DNA of 64,000 nucleotides from JACVRW01 sp963716215 (GTDB lineage: Bacteria > Actinomycetota > Thermoleophilia > Solirubrobacterales > Thermoleophilaceae). Where the stretch lies: the NCBI GenBank assembly GCA_963716215.1, contig OY970298.1, positions 2,728,001-2,792,000 of the forward strand. Direction: 5' to 3'. Shown in pieces: positions 8,145-15,868 of this stretch. Position 1 is the first letter of the stretch. Every line of letters starts with the position of its first letter. Below the pieces are notes generated by a model. The model had not been told where the DNA came from and did not search any database. It saw nothing but the letters and a program-made list of their open reading frames with translations. The position numbers were made by a program, and so were the translations under genes.

Positions 8145-9045
8145 TCAAGCCTGCGCGAATGGCCCAACGATGACCACAGCCGGCGCGCGTTCGCGGCCAG
8201 CCTGCGAGAGGTCGATCCCAGGACGGTGGCGCGGACCGGCCCCCGTCCACGTGATCCCACGACGATGAGAGCAGCGCGCTCGCGCTCGGCTACCGCCTCG
8301 ATCCGATCTCCCGGATCCCCGGTCTCTATGACTGTCTCCAAGGCGGCCCCCTCGCAAGCGCTCCACTCCACCGCCCGCCCCAGCAGTTCGGCTGAGATTC
8401 GCTCTTCCCGCTCGGCCACGACCTGGTCGGCGATCGCCAGTGAGTGCCGCCCCATCGCGGCGCTTCCCACGGGGGCTGTGGAAGACGCGCGTGCACCAAG
8501 ACCAAACGGGCCTCCAGCGCCCGGGCGAGTTGTCCGGCCGTCCTCGCCGCGGCCTCAGCCTCGGGGCAAGTCGGAGGCACCAGAGACGATGCTGTTGGGA
8601 TCTGCGGCGGGGCTCAGCGCGTCCGGCATGACCGTGTCCGGGGGGCGTGGGGCAGGGCGCCTTCAGGGGCAGCTCGCCCGCAACGCTGCCCAGGAGTGCT
8701 TCGCGGAGCGCCGAGTGTCCGCTCGCCCCGATCACGATCAGGTAAGGGAGCTCGACACGAGCACTGGCGACAAGTCCGGACGTCGGCGACGCGGCCGCTA
8801 CCCGGCGCGTGCGCACACCTGTCAGGCCCGCCCGGCCGGCCGTGTCCGCGATTACCGCCATGTCGCCTTCGAGCTCCAGGTCGGATGCAGCGGACACCGG
8901 GTGCGGCCGAACCCCACCGGGCTCACATGAGCAAGGACCAGATCGGCGTCCAGTGCCTTGCAGAGCGTGTGCGCGACCTTCGCTGCGCGCACGGACTGCT
9001 CCGAGCCTCCACGCCGCAGAGAATCGTTCTAGCTCGGTTGTTCAT
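8145..9045 (-). pseudogene. tandem universal stress protein (UspA) gene broken by frameshifts
   Basis: Read in pieces across three frames, this strand encodes a two-domain UspA protein of about 300 aa. It starts at ATG 9043-9045 (MNNRARTILCGVE), continues in another frame with EQSVRAAKVAHTL and ALDADLVLAHVSP, then LIVIGASGHSALREALLGSV. The second domain has SIVSGASDLP, then AAARTAGQLARALEARLVLVHA, RIEAVAERERAALIVVGSRGRGP and VVIVGPFAQA at the end. At least four frame changes are needed, so no full product can be made. An intact paralogue is at 12666-13553. The half operator at 9079-9088 sits 37 bp before its start. Confidence 0.5.
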
Positions 9046-9078
9046 GTGGCCAACGGTTGCGCCACAAGGCGCTCGCGC

Positions 9079-9088
9079 CAATGGGGGC
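9079..9088 (-). promoter_or_regulatory. CCCCCAT half operator before the broken UspA gene
   Basis: CAATGGGGGC on the plus strand, that is GCCCCCATTG reading toward the minus-strand gene. The T of TGGGGG is 37 bp from the UspA start codon, matching the spacing of the full palindromes at 8057 and 9150. The second palindrome arm is missing. Confidence 0.5.
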
Positions 9089-9149
9089 GGACATGCAGCT
9101 CGGCCGCCTCTCGACACCCACGCTGATCCGTACAGATCGCGACACGCCG

Positions 9150-9165
9150 TGGGGGCAAACCCCCA
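9150..9165. promoter_or_regulatory. TGGGGG-N4-CCCCCA palindrome before 9202 gene
   Basis: TGGGGGCAAACCCCCA, perfect 6 bp arms, gene-proximal edge 37 bp before the ATG at 9202. It has the same arms and spacer length as the site at 8057-8072 (CAAA in place of CTTT). Confidence 0.5.
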
Positions 9166-9201
9166 TCGACACCGTGCCCGCGATCTCCGAGCCTTCCCCG
9201 A

Positions 9202-9519
9202 ATGGGTCGCCTAGTCGTCCTCGTCAACAGCCCCTCCCACCTCTCCCCCGCCGAAGCGGAGGACTGGCTGCGCGGCGAGGCGGCAGGGCTGGTGGCGGTT
9301 GACGGGATCCAGCACGGCACGCTCAGCCGGCTGATGAGCCCATCCGAACGCCACAGCGATCACTGGAATTGGATGATCGAACTCGAATGTGATGAGCCTG
9401 ATGGACCGCAGCGCGCGGTGAACCACCGTGCCTGGAGGCTGATCTTGGGGGATATGCGCCTGCTCGGCCTGCGGCCTTCCGTGACCCAGGTCGGCGACTC
9501 CTCCGAGCTAACACCCTGA
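9202..9519 (+). CDS. hypothetical protein, 105 aa
   Basis: No family recognised. The protein has an N-terminal strand (GRLVVLVNSPS), a predicted helix with acidic residues (PAEAEDWLRGEAAGL), and a strand with HWNWMIELECD, and it might be a small alpha/beta protein. It is the first gene of the plus-strand unit 9202-11255 and shares a TGATG overlap with the transporter gene, so it is translationally coupled to it. It lies under the CCCCCAT-type operator at 9150. Confidence 0.5.
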   Translation: MGRLVVLVNSPSHLSPAEAEDWLRGEAAGLVAVDGIQHGTLSRLMSPSERHSDHWNWMIELECDEPDGPQRAVNHRAWRLILGDMRLLGLRPSVTQVGDSSELTP

Positions 9520-10775
9520 TGACCCTGGCGATCCTGATCTTCGTGGCCGCGCTGGCCCTGATCGCCAGCGAGCGGGTCGACCGCACCAAGGTCGCGCTGC
9601 TCGGCGCCGTGCTCATGCTGATCACGCAGGTGATCGACCAAGAGCACGCCGTAGAGGCGATCGACTTCAACACGATCGGACTGCTCACGGGCATGATGAT
9701 CATGGTCAAGCTGACCGAAACCACCGGTATCTACACCTGGGTTGCGATCCGCGCAGGGCAGGTCTCGCGTGGTAGGCCGCTTGCCGTCGTCGCCTCACTC
9801 GCCGTCACCACGGCGGTCCTGTCTGCGTTCCTGGACAACCTCACGACCGTGCTGCTGATGGTGCCGATCACGTTCCTGCTGGCCGACGCCCTTGACATCG
9901 ATCCCATCCCGCTGGTGATCATCGAGGTGATCGCGTCCAACATCGGCGGTACCGCCACCCTCATCGGCGACCCGCCGAACATCATCATCGCCGGAGCGAC
10001 CGACCTGACTTTCACGGACTTCATCGTGAACCTGGGGCCGATCGCGGCGGTATCGTTCGTCGTAGTGACAGGGTTGTTGTACCTCGCATACAGGTCGCAA
10101 CTCCAGGTCGCACCGGAGGCCCGTAAGCGAGTGCTGGAGCTCGACGCGCGGCGCTCGATCGAGGATCGCGACGAGCTGGTCCGCACGGTTCCGATCCTGA
10201 TCGGCACGATCGTGGTCTTCTTCTTCCATCAGGTCTTGGAGCTCGAGCCGGCGACGGTGGCACTCGCGGGGGCGACAGCGATGCTGCTTGTGACACGGCA
10301 GTCGCTCGAGGGGGCGCTCGCCGGCATCGAGTGGCCGACCCTCTTCTTCTTCCTGGGCCTGTTCGTCATGGTCGGCGCCCTTGAGGAGACCGGCGCGATC
10401 AGGGAGGTCGCGGACGGCATCGCGTCGGTCACCGGAGGAGATCGCACCGCCGAGCTGCTCGGCATCGCCTGGGTATCCGCGATTGGGTCGGGCATCGTCG
10501 ACAACATCCCGTTCACCGCCACCATGATCCCCGTCGTGGAGCAGCTCCAGGAGGGCAACAACGGAGACGACGCGTACTGGTGGGCGCTCGCGATGGGAGC
10601 CTGCTTCGGCGGCAACGCGACCCTGGTGGCCGCGGCCGCCAACGTCGCCGCTTCCGGCATGGCGGCACGTGCCGGGAAGCCGATCGGCTTCGTGCAATTC
10701 CTCACAGCGGGCCTGCCCGCCACCCTGATCTCGATGGCGCTCGCGACCGGCTACATCGCCATCCGTTACCTATGA
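9519..10775 (+). CDS. ArsB/NhaD-superfamily (SLC13-like) membrane transporter
   Basis: Transporter of 418 aa with about 11 membrane segments. The diagnostic motif IGGTATLIGDPPNIIIAG lies at about residues 145-162, with a second related repeat near GSGIVDNIPFTATM and GNATLVAAAANV, as expected for the two inverted halves of this superfamily. Members move sodium or protons (NhaD), arsenite (ArsB) or dicarboxylates; the substrate here cannot be assigned. No arsenic genes lie nearby, while nhaA is in the same segment, so cation exchange is more likely. It is followed by a CBS-domain protein 12 bp downstream. Confidence 0.5.
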   Translation: MTLAILIFVAALALIASERVDRTKVALLGAVLMLITQVIDQEHAVEAIDFNTIGLLTGMMIMVKLTETTGIYTWVAIRAGQVSRGRPLAVVASLAVTTAVLSAFLDNLTTVLLMVPITFLLADALDIDPIPLVIIEVIASNIGGTATLIGDPPNIIIAGATDLTFTDFIVNLGPIAAVSFVVVTGLLYLAYRSQLQVAPEARKRVLELDARRSIEDRDELVRTVPILIGTIVVFFFHQVLELEPATVALAGATAMLLVTRQSLEGALAGIEWPTLFFFLGLFVMVGALEETGAIREVADGIASVTGGDRTAELLGIAWVSAIGSGIVDNIPFTATMIPVVEQLQEGNNGDDAYWWALAMGACFGGNATLVAAAANVAASGMAARAGKPIGFVQFLTAGLPATLISMALATGYIAIRYL

Positions 10776-10787
10776 AGGAGAATCCGA

Positions 10788-11255
10788 TTGAGCCCGCAGC
10801 GAATCAGCGGCGACCTCGTAAGGGATGCGCAGTCGCTCCGTGTCGACGACAGCGTCGAGGACGCCGTGCGCGCGCTTCGCGGCAGCGGCTTTCCCGCGCT
10901 GCCCGTCATCGACTCCAAGGATGTGCTGCGCGGCCTCTTCGGCGAGCGTGAATTCATGGCCGCGCTGTTTCCCGGATACGTGGGGCAGCTCGGCTACGCC
11001 GGGTTCGTCGGCCGCGGGCTGGATGACGCCATCGAGCGCCGAGTGGCGTGCCGAGTCGAGTCCGTCAGCAAGCACATGAACACGGACCACGTTGAGGTTG
11101 GGCACGACTTTTCGGACATCGAGATCGTCGAAACCTTCCTGCACCACCGCGTTCTGGTGATTCCGGTGGTCGACGAGGGACGGGTCGTCGGCGTGGTCAC
11201 ACGCGGGGACTTCTTTGCCCGTCTGGCTGGACGGTTCCTCGACGCCACGGGGTGA
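10788..11255 (+). CDS. CBS-domain pair protein
   Basis: Soluble protein of 155 aa made of two CBS domains (about residues 10-65 and 85-150), with FPALPVIDSKDVLRGLF and VLVIPVVDEGRVVGVVTRGDF as the typical strand-helix ends. CBS pairs bind adenosyl nucleotides and often regulate a transporter or enzyme. It starts at TTG 10788 with GAAGGAG 7 bp upstream, 12 bp after the transporter stop. It could gate that transporter by nucleotide binding (inference). A CBS protein is also part of the mycobacterial DosR regulon. Confidence 0.5.
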   Translation: MSPQRISGDLVRDAQSLRVDDSVEDAVRALRGSGFPALPVIDSKDVLRGLFGEREFMAALFPGYVGQLGYAGFVGRGLDDAIERRVACRVESVSKHMNTDHVEVGHDFSDIEIVETFLHHRVLVIPVVDEGRVVGVVTRGDFFARLAGRFLDATG

Positions 11256-11270
11256 GCGGCAGCCGCCGGC

Positions 11271-11477
11271 TCAGGGCGTCGTGTCGCGCGGCGCGGACCT
11301 GTCGTGGCCCGGATCGCGGGTCGCGGTCACCGCAAGCCATAGCAGGCCGCCGATGATCCCGGCGATCATGAGGGCTAGGCCGAGGGTGGCGAGCGACACG
11401 TCGGCGACGCTCCCGCCAACGGGCCACCTGAGCACCGCCCCCAGGGCGACGATGGAAATCGACAAGGCGACCGCCAT
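11271..11477 (-). CDS. DUF6458-like two-helix membrane protein
   Basis: Protein of 68 aa with two hydrophobic helices: SISIVALGAVLRWPV and LATLGLALMIAGIIGGLLWLAV, the pattern of the small actinobacterial DUF6458 family. The ATG at 11475-11477 is chosen because AAAGGAG lies 7 bp upstream of it. Function unknown. It is convergent with the CBS gene; a long leader with an inverted CCCCATTCGC repeat precedes it. Confidence 0.5.
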   Translation of the reverse strand: MAVALSISIVALGAVLRWPVGGSVADVSLATLGLALMIAGIIGGLLWLAVTATRDPGHDRSAPRDTTP

Positions 11478-11879
11478 GACCGTCACTCCTTTTCGCGGCG
11501 CCATAGGTGCCGCCTCGGGTTCTTGATCAAGGATGCCCGCCCGGTCGCCTCACTTCTCTGAGGGCCTGGCCCCATATCCGCTCCGGAGGAGGCCCCATCT
11601 ACTTGGGTCGACGGGCGGCCCACGGCGAATGGGGACCCGGTGACCGCGGAAATACCTGGGCGCCCCCATTCGCTTGACCGCTTCAGTGCGGCAAGGTGGA
11701 GGCCTCCGAACGAGACCGTCCTGGGGCGGGCATCCCGCGAGACGCCGTCGGTTCCCCGGCGAGGCGGTCGGTCACCAGCGCGGCCAGGAGGGACGGGAGG
11801 TTCGGGCGCGCCAGATAGCGGCCGGGCGGTTCACGCCGCCGGCCGCCCGCGCGCGACGGCCGCTCGGTGGAGGTGCTGC
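11478..11879. other. intergenic region between two minus-strand genes
   Basis: About 400 bp upstream of the 11271 gene and downstream of the response-regulator stop at 11880. It holds one clear feature, the inverted repeat at 11625-11673, listed separately. No credible reading frame was seen. Confidence 0.5.
11625..11673. promoter_or_regulatory. GCGAATGGGG / CCCCATTCGC inverted repeat
   Basis: Perfect 10 bp arms at 11625-11634 and 11664-11673, separated by 29 bp. The right arm is within CGCCCCCATTCG, so it is a further copy of the CCCCCAT half site seen before the kinase and UspA genes. It is about 150 bp upstream of the DUF6458-like start, farther than the other copies. Confidence 0.5.
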
Positions 11880-12536
11880 TTAGGGTTCGATCAAGCCGCG
11901 CCTGATCGCGTAGCGGGTGAGTTCCACGCGGTCGCGCATGCCGAGCTTGGCGAGGATGTTCTCGCGGTGGCGGTCGACGGTTCTGCGGCTGATCGCGAGC
12001 TCCTGCGCGATCTGATCGCTCGTGTGCGCCTCCCCGATGAGCTTCACGACTTCGAGCTCTCGTGGAGTCAGCGGGTCCTCGGGAACTTCCTCGCCCGCGC
12101 GGGCTCGCCGCAGGTAATCCTGTATCAGCACCGTCACCGCCCCGGGGTAGAGAAACGGTTCGCCGCGGATCGCAGCACGGCATGCCTCCACCAGATCACG
12201 GTCAGCCGCGGACTTGAGCACGTACCCGGACGCGCCCGCCCGGAGCGCCTCGTACAGGTACTGCTCGCTGTCGTGCATCGACAGGATCAGGATCTTGAGC
12301 CCTGGCCGTTGCCGTGTGATCTCGGCAGCCGCCTGAAGGCCGGTCATGCGGGGCATCGCGACGTCGAGCACCGCGAGATCCAGGTCTTCGTCATTGGCCA
12401 GTTCGACGGCTTGCGCGCCGTCGCCAGCCTCAGCGATGACCTCGAGGTCTGGTTGCGCGTCCAGCACAAACCGCAGACCCTGCCTGACAACCGCGTGGTC
12501 GTCGGCTAGCAGGATGCGGGTCTTGAGATTGGCCAT
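11880..12536 (-). CDS. NarL/FixJ-type response regulator 2
   Basis: DNA-binding response regulator of 218 aa, collinear and highly similar to the one at 6308-6967. It has phospho-acceptor Asp58 in AVLDVAMPRMTG, the receiver Lys in YVLKSAADRDLVEACRAA, and a LuxR HTH starting LTPRELEVVKLIGEA with recognition helix SRRTVDRHRENILAKLG. I chose ATG 12534-12536 (MANLKTRIL) by alignment to the paralogue. It is divergent from the UspA gene at 12666, and the CCCCCAT half site lies between them. Its likely kinase is at 13526, separated from it by that UspA gene. Confidence 0.5.
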   Translation of the reverse strand: MANLKTRILLADDHAVVRQGLRFVLDAQPDLEVIAEAGDGAQAVELANDEDLDLAVLDVAMPRMTGLQAAAEITRQRPGLKILILSMHDSEQYLYEALRAGASGYVLKSAADRDLVEACRAAIRGEPFLYPGAVTVLIQDYLRRARAGEEVPEDPLTPRELEVVKLIGEAHTSDQIAQELAISRRTVDRHRENILAKLGMRDRVELTRYAIRRGLIEP

Positions 12537-12595
12537 CACGGGAGTCCTCTTGCCTCGAAGGCTACGCGCGGTGTGGGTAGGCGGCCCGGGCTCAG

Positions 12596-12613
12596 ATGCG
12601 TGAAAGCCCCCAT
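12596..12613. promoter_or_regulatory. CCCCCAT half operator between response regulator 2 and UspA
   Basis: Reads TGCGTGAAAGCCCCCAT on the plus strand. The inner part, AAAGCCCCCAT, is identical to the same stretch of the palindrome at 8057-8072 read on the minus strand. Its edge is 54 bp before the UspA ATG at 12666 and about 60-75 bp from the divergent regulator start, so it could serve both. Confidence 0.5.
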
Positions 12614-12665
12614 GGTGCACCGCGGCCGTAGCACGCAGGCTTGGGCGGCGACGAAAGGAGAAGCC

Positions 12666-13553
12666 ATGTCGCGCAGCATCGTCTGTGGCCTCGATGGGAC
12701 GGCCGGCAGCAGACACGCCGCATCCCTTGCCTCGCGTCTCGCGCGCGACCTCGACTCCCACGCCCTGCTAGTGCACGTCCTCGAGCCGCCTGGCTTTCTG
12801 CAGCGGTTTCCGCCGGCGAGCATCGCCCGTTCACGGCGGGTTCGGAGGAGCCTGAGGGCGGTGGCCGAGGAGCACTGCTTCCCCGATGGCACCGAGACAC
12901 AGGTCAGGAAGGGCCACCCGGCAAGCACGCTCGTAGCCGTAGCTGAACGCGAAGACGCGGAGCTGACGGTCGTGGCGGCCGGCGGCCGATCGACCGCCAG
13001 CGCCGGCCTGCTCGGGAGCGTCGCGACCACGCTCATGCGCGACGCGCCATGTCCGGTTGTGGCAGTACCTGCCGAAACCATCGCGCCGATGGACGCCGCG
13101 GGCATGCGCTCCGTCGTTTGCGGAGTTGCCGCCGACGACACCGCCCCGGCCACGCTCCGCTTGGCCGACGACCTCGCCACGCGCTTGGGCGGGCAGCTCT
13201 ACGCCGTCCATGCCTATGAATACAGAACGCCCGACGCACCGACGTCCGAGGACGACCTGCGCCGCGCGGCGGAAGACCGGCTCGCAACGGCGCTCGACGC
13301 GGCCGGCTCCCGAGCGCACGGCCTCGTCCTCCCGCTTCCACCGGCGCAGGCCCTCGAGCAGGTCGCCGAGCGGCACCACGCGGCGCTGATCGTCGTCGGT
13401 TTCGGCGGGCACAGCGAGGTGCCTTCAATCATGCTGGGGCCGGTCCCGACCCAGCTCGCCGCCGAGGGACGAACGGCGGTCGTGGTGTTGCCGCGCGGGA
13501 CTCGCCTGGAGCCGGGCAGCGGCCACTACGAGCTGGTCCCCGCGGCCGTCTGA
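12666..13553 (+). CDS. tandem-domain universal stress protein
   Basis: Soluble stress protein of 295 aa made of two Usp domains (about 1-140 and 145-285). The first has SIVCGLDGT at its start and the ATP-type GGRSTASAGLLGSV loop; the second has SVVCGVAADD and GFGGHSEVPSIMLGPV, where the last Gly-Ser of the ATP motif is altered. GAAAGGAGAAGCC supplies a strong ribosome site for the ATG at 12666. The 3' end overlaps the convergent kinase gene by 28 bp. An inactive paralogue is at 8145. Membership in the same regulon as the two-component systems is inferred from the operator. Confidence 0.5.
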   Translation: MSRSIVCGLDGTAGSRHAASLASRLARDLDSHALLVHVLEPPGFLQRFPPASIARSRRVRRSLRAVAEEHCFPDGTETQVRKGHPASTLVAVAEREDAELTVVAAGGRSTASAGLLGSVATTLMRDAPCPVVAVPAETIAPMDAAGMRSVVCGVAADDTAPATLRLADDLATRLGGQLYAVHAYEYRTPDAPTSEDDLRRAAEDRLATALDAAGSRAHGLVLPLPPAQALEQVAERHHAALIVVGFGGHSEVPSIMLGPVPTQLAAEGRTAVVVLPRGTRLEPGSGHYELVPAAV

Positions 13554-14521
13554 ACCGGAACCAGCAGCCGTACCGTCGTCCCGGCCCCCGGCGCGCTCGT
13601 CACGTCCAGGCTGGCCCGTACCAATAGGGCCCGCTCCCGCATACCTCTGATGCCGGCGCCCTCCGGCGCCTCATCGGCGTCGAAGCCTGCGCCCGCGTCA
13701 GCCACCTTGAGCTGCACGGCGTCCACAAGCCCTCGCAGCTCCAGCTCCGCTTGGTTGCAATTGCCGTGGCGAGCTGCGTTCGTTAGCGCTTCCTGAGCCA
13801 CGCGGTACACGACCAGCTCGACGTCGGGCTCCAGCGCTGGCAGCGATCGATCGATGTGCCGCGCGATCCGCATCGTTCCCGCGCGCTCTACCGAGTTCGT
13901 CAAAGCTGCAAGGGCGCTTACGAGACCGAGTTCGTCTAGCGCCTCGGGTCTTAGGCGCCGCGCGATCACACGAACGTCCTCGAGGGTCTCCCGGACGCCC
14001 TCGCGCGCCGCCGCGACCGCGGCGGCGGTGTCGGGCCGAGATTGCCCGTCGAGGCGCAAGATCACGGCAGTGAGCTTCTGGCCCACCTCGTCATGAAGCT
14101 CCTGTGCGATCCGGAGTCGCTCCCCCTCCTGCGCCGCAAGCGCCCTCCCCGCGCTATCGCGGCGCTCCGCCTCGAGCCGCTCGACCATGTCGTTGAAGGT
14201 TTCGCTGACCGCCCTGAGCTCGGGTGCGGCGTCAGACACCGAAGCGCGTATCCCAGGCCGCAGCGGATCGGCCCCGCGCATCAACCCACGTAGCTCCTCG
14301 AGGGGCGACAAGGCTCGACGTAGAAGGGCGAAATTGAGTACGAGCATCAGGGTGAGCCCGACGACCAGCACAATCGCCTCCGTGAGCGCGACGGGGAAGC
14401 TGATCGTCGCTGGCGATACGACAAGCACCGCAGCGGCAAGCACCAACACGGCCGCGTTGGTGGCGAACACCCGCCAGAACAGCGGCACGCGCGACAGGGC
14501 TCGCCGCGGCTGGCCGGTCAC
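13526..14521 (-). CDS. sensor histidine kinase 2 (HisKA_3)
   Basis: Membrane sensor kinase of 331 aa, a paralogue of the kinase at 6951. Two hydrophobic segments (about 17-37 and 45-67) have only a short loop between them. The HAMP-like linker is followed by phospho-acceptor His143 in AQELHDEVGQKLTAV, the N box ALTNAARHGNCN and the G region in DEAPEGAGIRGMRERA. The start overlaps the stop of the gene upstream as ATGA. The conserved short sensor loop in both kinases suggests a membrane or redox signal rather than an external ligand (inference). Confidence 0.5.
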   Translation of the reverse strand: MTGQPRRALSRVPLFWRVFATNAAVLVLAAAVLVVSPATISFPVALTEAIVLVVGLTLMLVLNFALLRRALSPLEELRGLMRGADPLRPGIRASVSDAAPELRAVSETFNDMVERLEAERRDSAGRALAAQEGERLRIAQELHDEVGQKLTAVILRLDGQSRPDTAAAVAAAREGVRETLEDVRVIARRLRPEALDELGLVSALAALTNSVERAGTMRIARHIDRSLPALEPDVELVVYRVAQEALTNAARHGNCNQAELELRGLVDAVQLKVADAGAGFDADEAPEGAGIRGMRERALLVRASLDVTSAPGAGTTVRLLVPVQTAAGTSS

Positions 14522-15207
14522 CGGTTCACGCTGAGGAGGTAGCGGACCCGGCGCAACTCCTGCCGCAGTGGGTTCACCTCGGAGCCGTATAGCGGCGTGT
14601 GGGGGCCAGTCAGGAGCTGCTCGACGGCCGCCACTCCCTGTAGCGACGGGCGGTCGCCCCTTAGCAGCGCGCCGATCTGCCGAAGTTCCGGCGCCACCGG
14701 CCGGACCACGCGCCCGTCGAAGAGGGGCCGGGCTCTGGCAGCTCGGGGAACCGAATGATCGGCCGTGCGAACCACCTCCTCAATCGACCTCGCGAGCTGC
14801 CTCGCCTTTCGAGGGTCGAGCAGACGACGGCGCTCTTGCTCGAAGCAAGCCAAGCGCAATCCGCGGTGGCCCTCGACTGTCAGCTCCAGGCAGCCCTCAC
14901 GCCGGCTCATCCGCAGCAGCGCAAGCCGACAGCCCAGCGCCAACTGAAGAACCAGCGCTGCGAGCGCGAGCGACAAGCCAAACTCGTGGTGACCCAGGAG
15001 GAAAACGACCCCGGCCGCCTGAGCGGCGCTGACGGCGATGAGCTGCTCGTAAGTCGTCTCGAATTGGCGAAGCACTGCGACCAGAGGATGGCCGGCTCCG
15101 AGCAGTGCCTCCGCGCAGGACCGTTGACTGTCGGGCTGAGAGAGAGCCCCAGCGCCGCGGTGGGCAGGACTTGGTCGGTGAAGGCGAAGGCGCATGGCGG
15201 CATCCAT
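14518..15207 (-). CDS. hypothetical protein with one membrane region, 229 aa
   Basis: No family recognised. A hydrophobic stretch (about residues 55-95, AAGVVFLLGHHEFGLSLALAALVLQLALG) could form two helices. The rest is soluble, charged and helical, with LARSIEEVV and LRQELRRVRYLL near the end. It is translationally coupled to kinase 2 by a 4 bp overlap and may be a sensor accessory protein. The start at 15207 is the first ATG in frame; ATG 15195 is an alternative. Confidence 0.5.
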   Translation of the reverse strand: MDAAMRLRLHRPSPAHRGAGALSQPDSQRSCAEALLGAGHPLVAVLRQFETTYEQLIAVSAAQAAGVVFLLGHHEFGLSLALAALVLQLALGCRLALLRMSRREGCLELTVEGHRGLRLACFEQERRRLLDPRKARQLARSIEEVVRTADHSVPRAARARPLFDGRVVRPVAPELRQIGALLRGDRPSLQGVAAVEQLLTGPHTPLYGSEVNPLRQELRRVRYLLSVNR

Positions 15208-15655
15208 GCCGACCAGACTTCCCGGCTCGCCTGACTAGAGACTACCGCGCCGCTAAGAGCCACAACCCTTAGCGCCCGGTCGGCGATAGCAGCCAGCGCG
15301 GCACCACACACCGGCACAGATGGGCTCATGGCCCTGGGCCCGTCGTTCGGCGGAGGAATACGCGCGCTCGTAGGCGACGCGGCCTGTGGGGCTTTGTCAG
15401 TAGCGACCGGCTGGTGACATTCGACAGGCCCGACCACCTAGCCGGAGCAAGCATCGGGTCGCGCCTCTCGCTTCCCATGCAACGCAGCGACTGAGCACCG
15501 CTGCTTCTGTGCGCGACACCGAAAGCGCCGAGAGCGTCCTCATGCTCGGTGAGAGCTGTCGTAGGGTCCGGGCCTCGCCGGACGAAGACGGCGCAGGTGA
15601 GCGCGGGTTGCGTGCCAGCCGTCGCAACCGACACTACCCGCGGCCCGCGCCGCTC
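15208..15655. other. intergenic stretch left of the attR-like repeat
   Basis: About 450 bp with no reading frame that resembles a known protein. It may be a remnant of the end of an inserted element. Confidence 0.5.
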
Positions 15656-15823
15656 GGTGTCCATTCGGTGTCCAAACCCGCGGTATCTTCGATCCAATTC
15701 GTGGGCACTCAGCTGACACGCTACGGCGCAGAAAATGCTGATTTGCAGGTAGTCTGCGGCTAACCTCTAACGCACAAACTGCTTGCCATCAGAAGGTCGT
15801 GGGTTCGAATCCGATCAGCCGCT
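15656..15823 (+). repeat. attR-like repeat: left arm plus tRNA-Gly 3' end
   Basis: GGTGTCCATTCGGTGTCC at 15656-15673 and GATTTGCAGG at 15740-15749, both identical to the left arms of the site at 3544. They are followed at 15778-15823 by the 3' half of a tRNA: anticodon arm with TTGCCAT loop, then GTGGGTTCGAATCC and CAGCCGCT. The T-stem has one mismatch. There is no right arm (CCTGCAAAT) after the core. This is the expected form of one end of an integrated element. Confidence 0.5.
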
Positions 15824-15868
15824 CTTTCGTACGACCCTTCACCCGCTCCGTCCTAGCATGCTGTGGGG

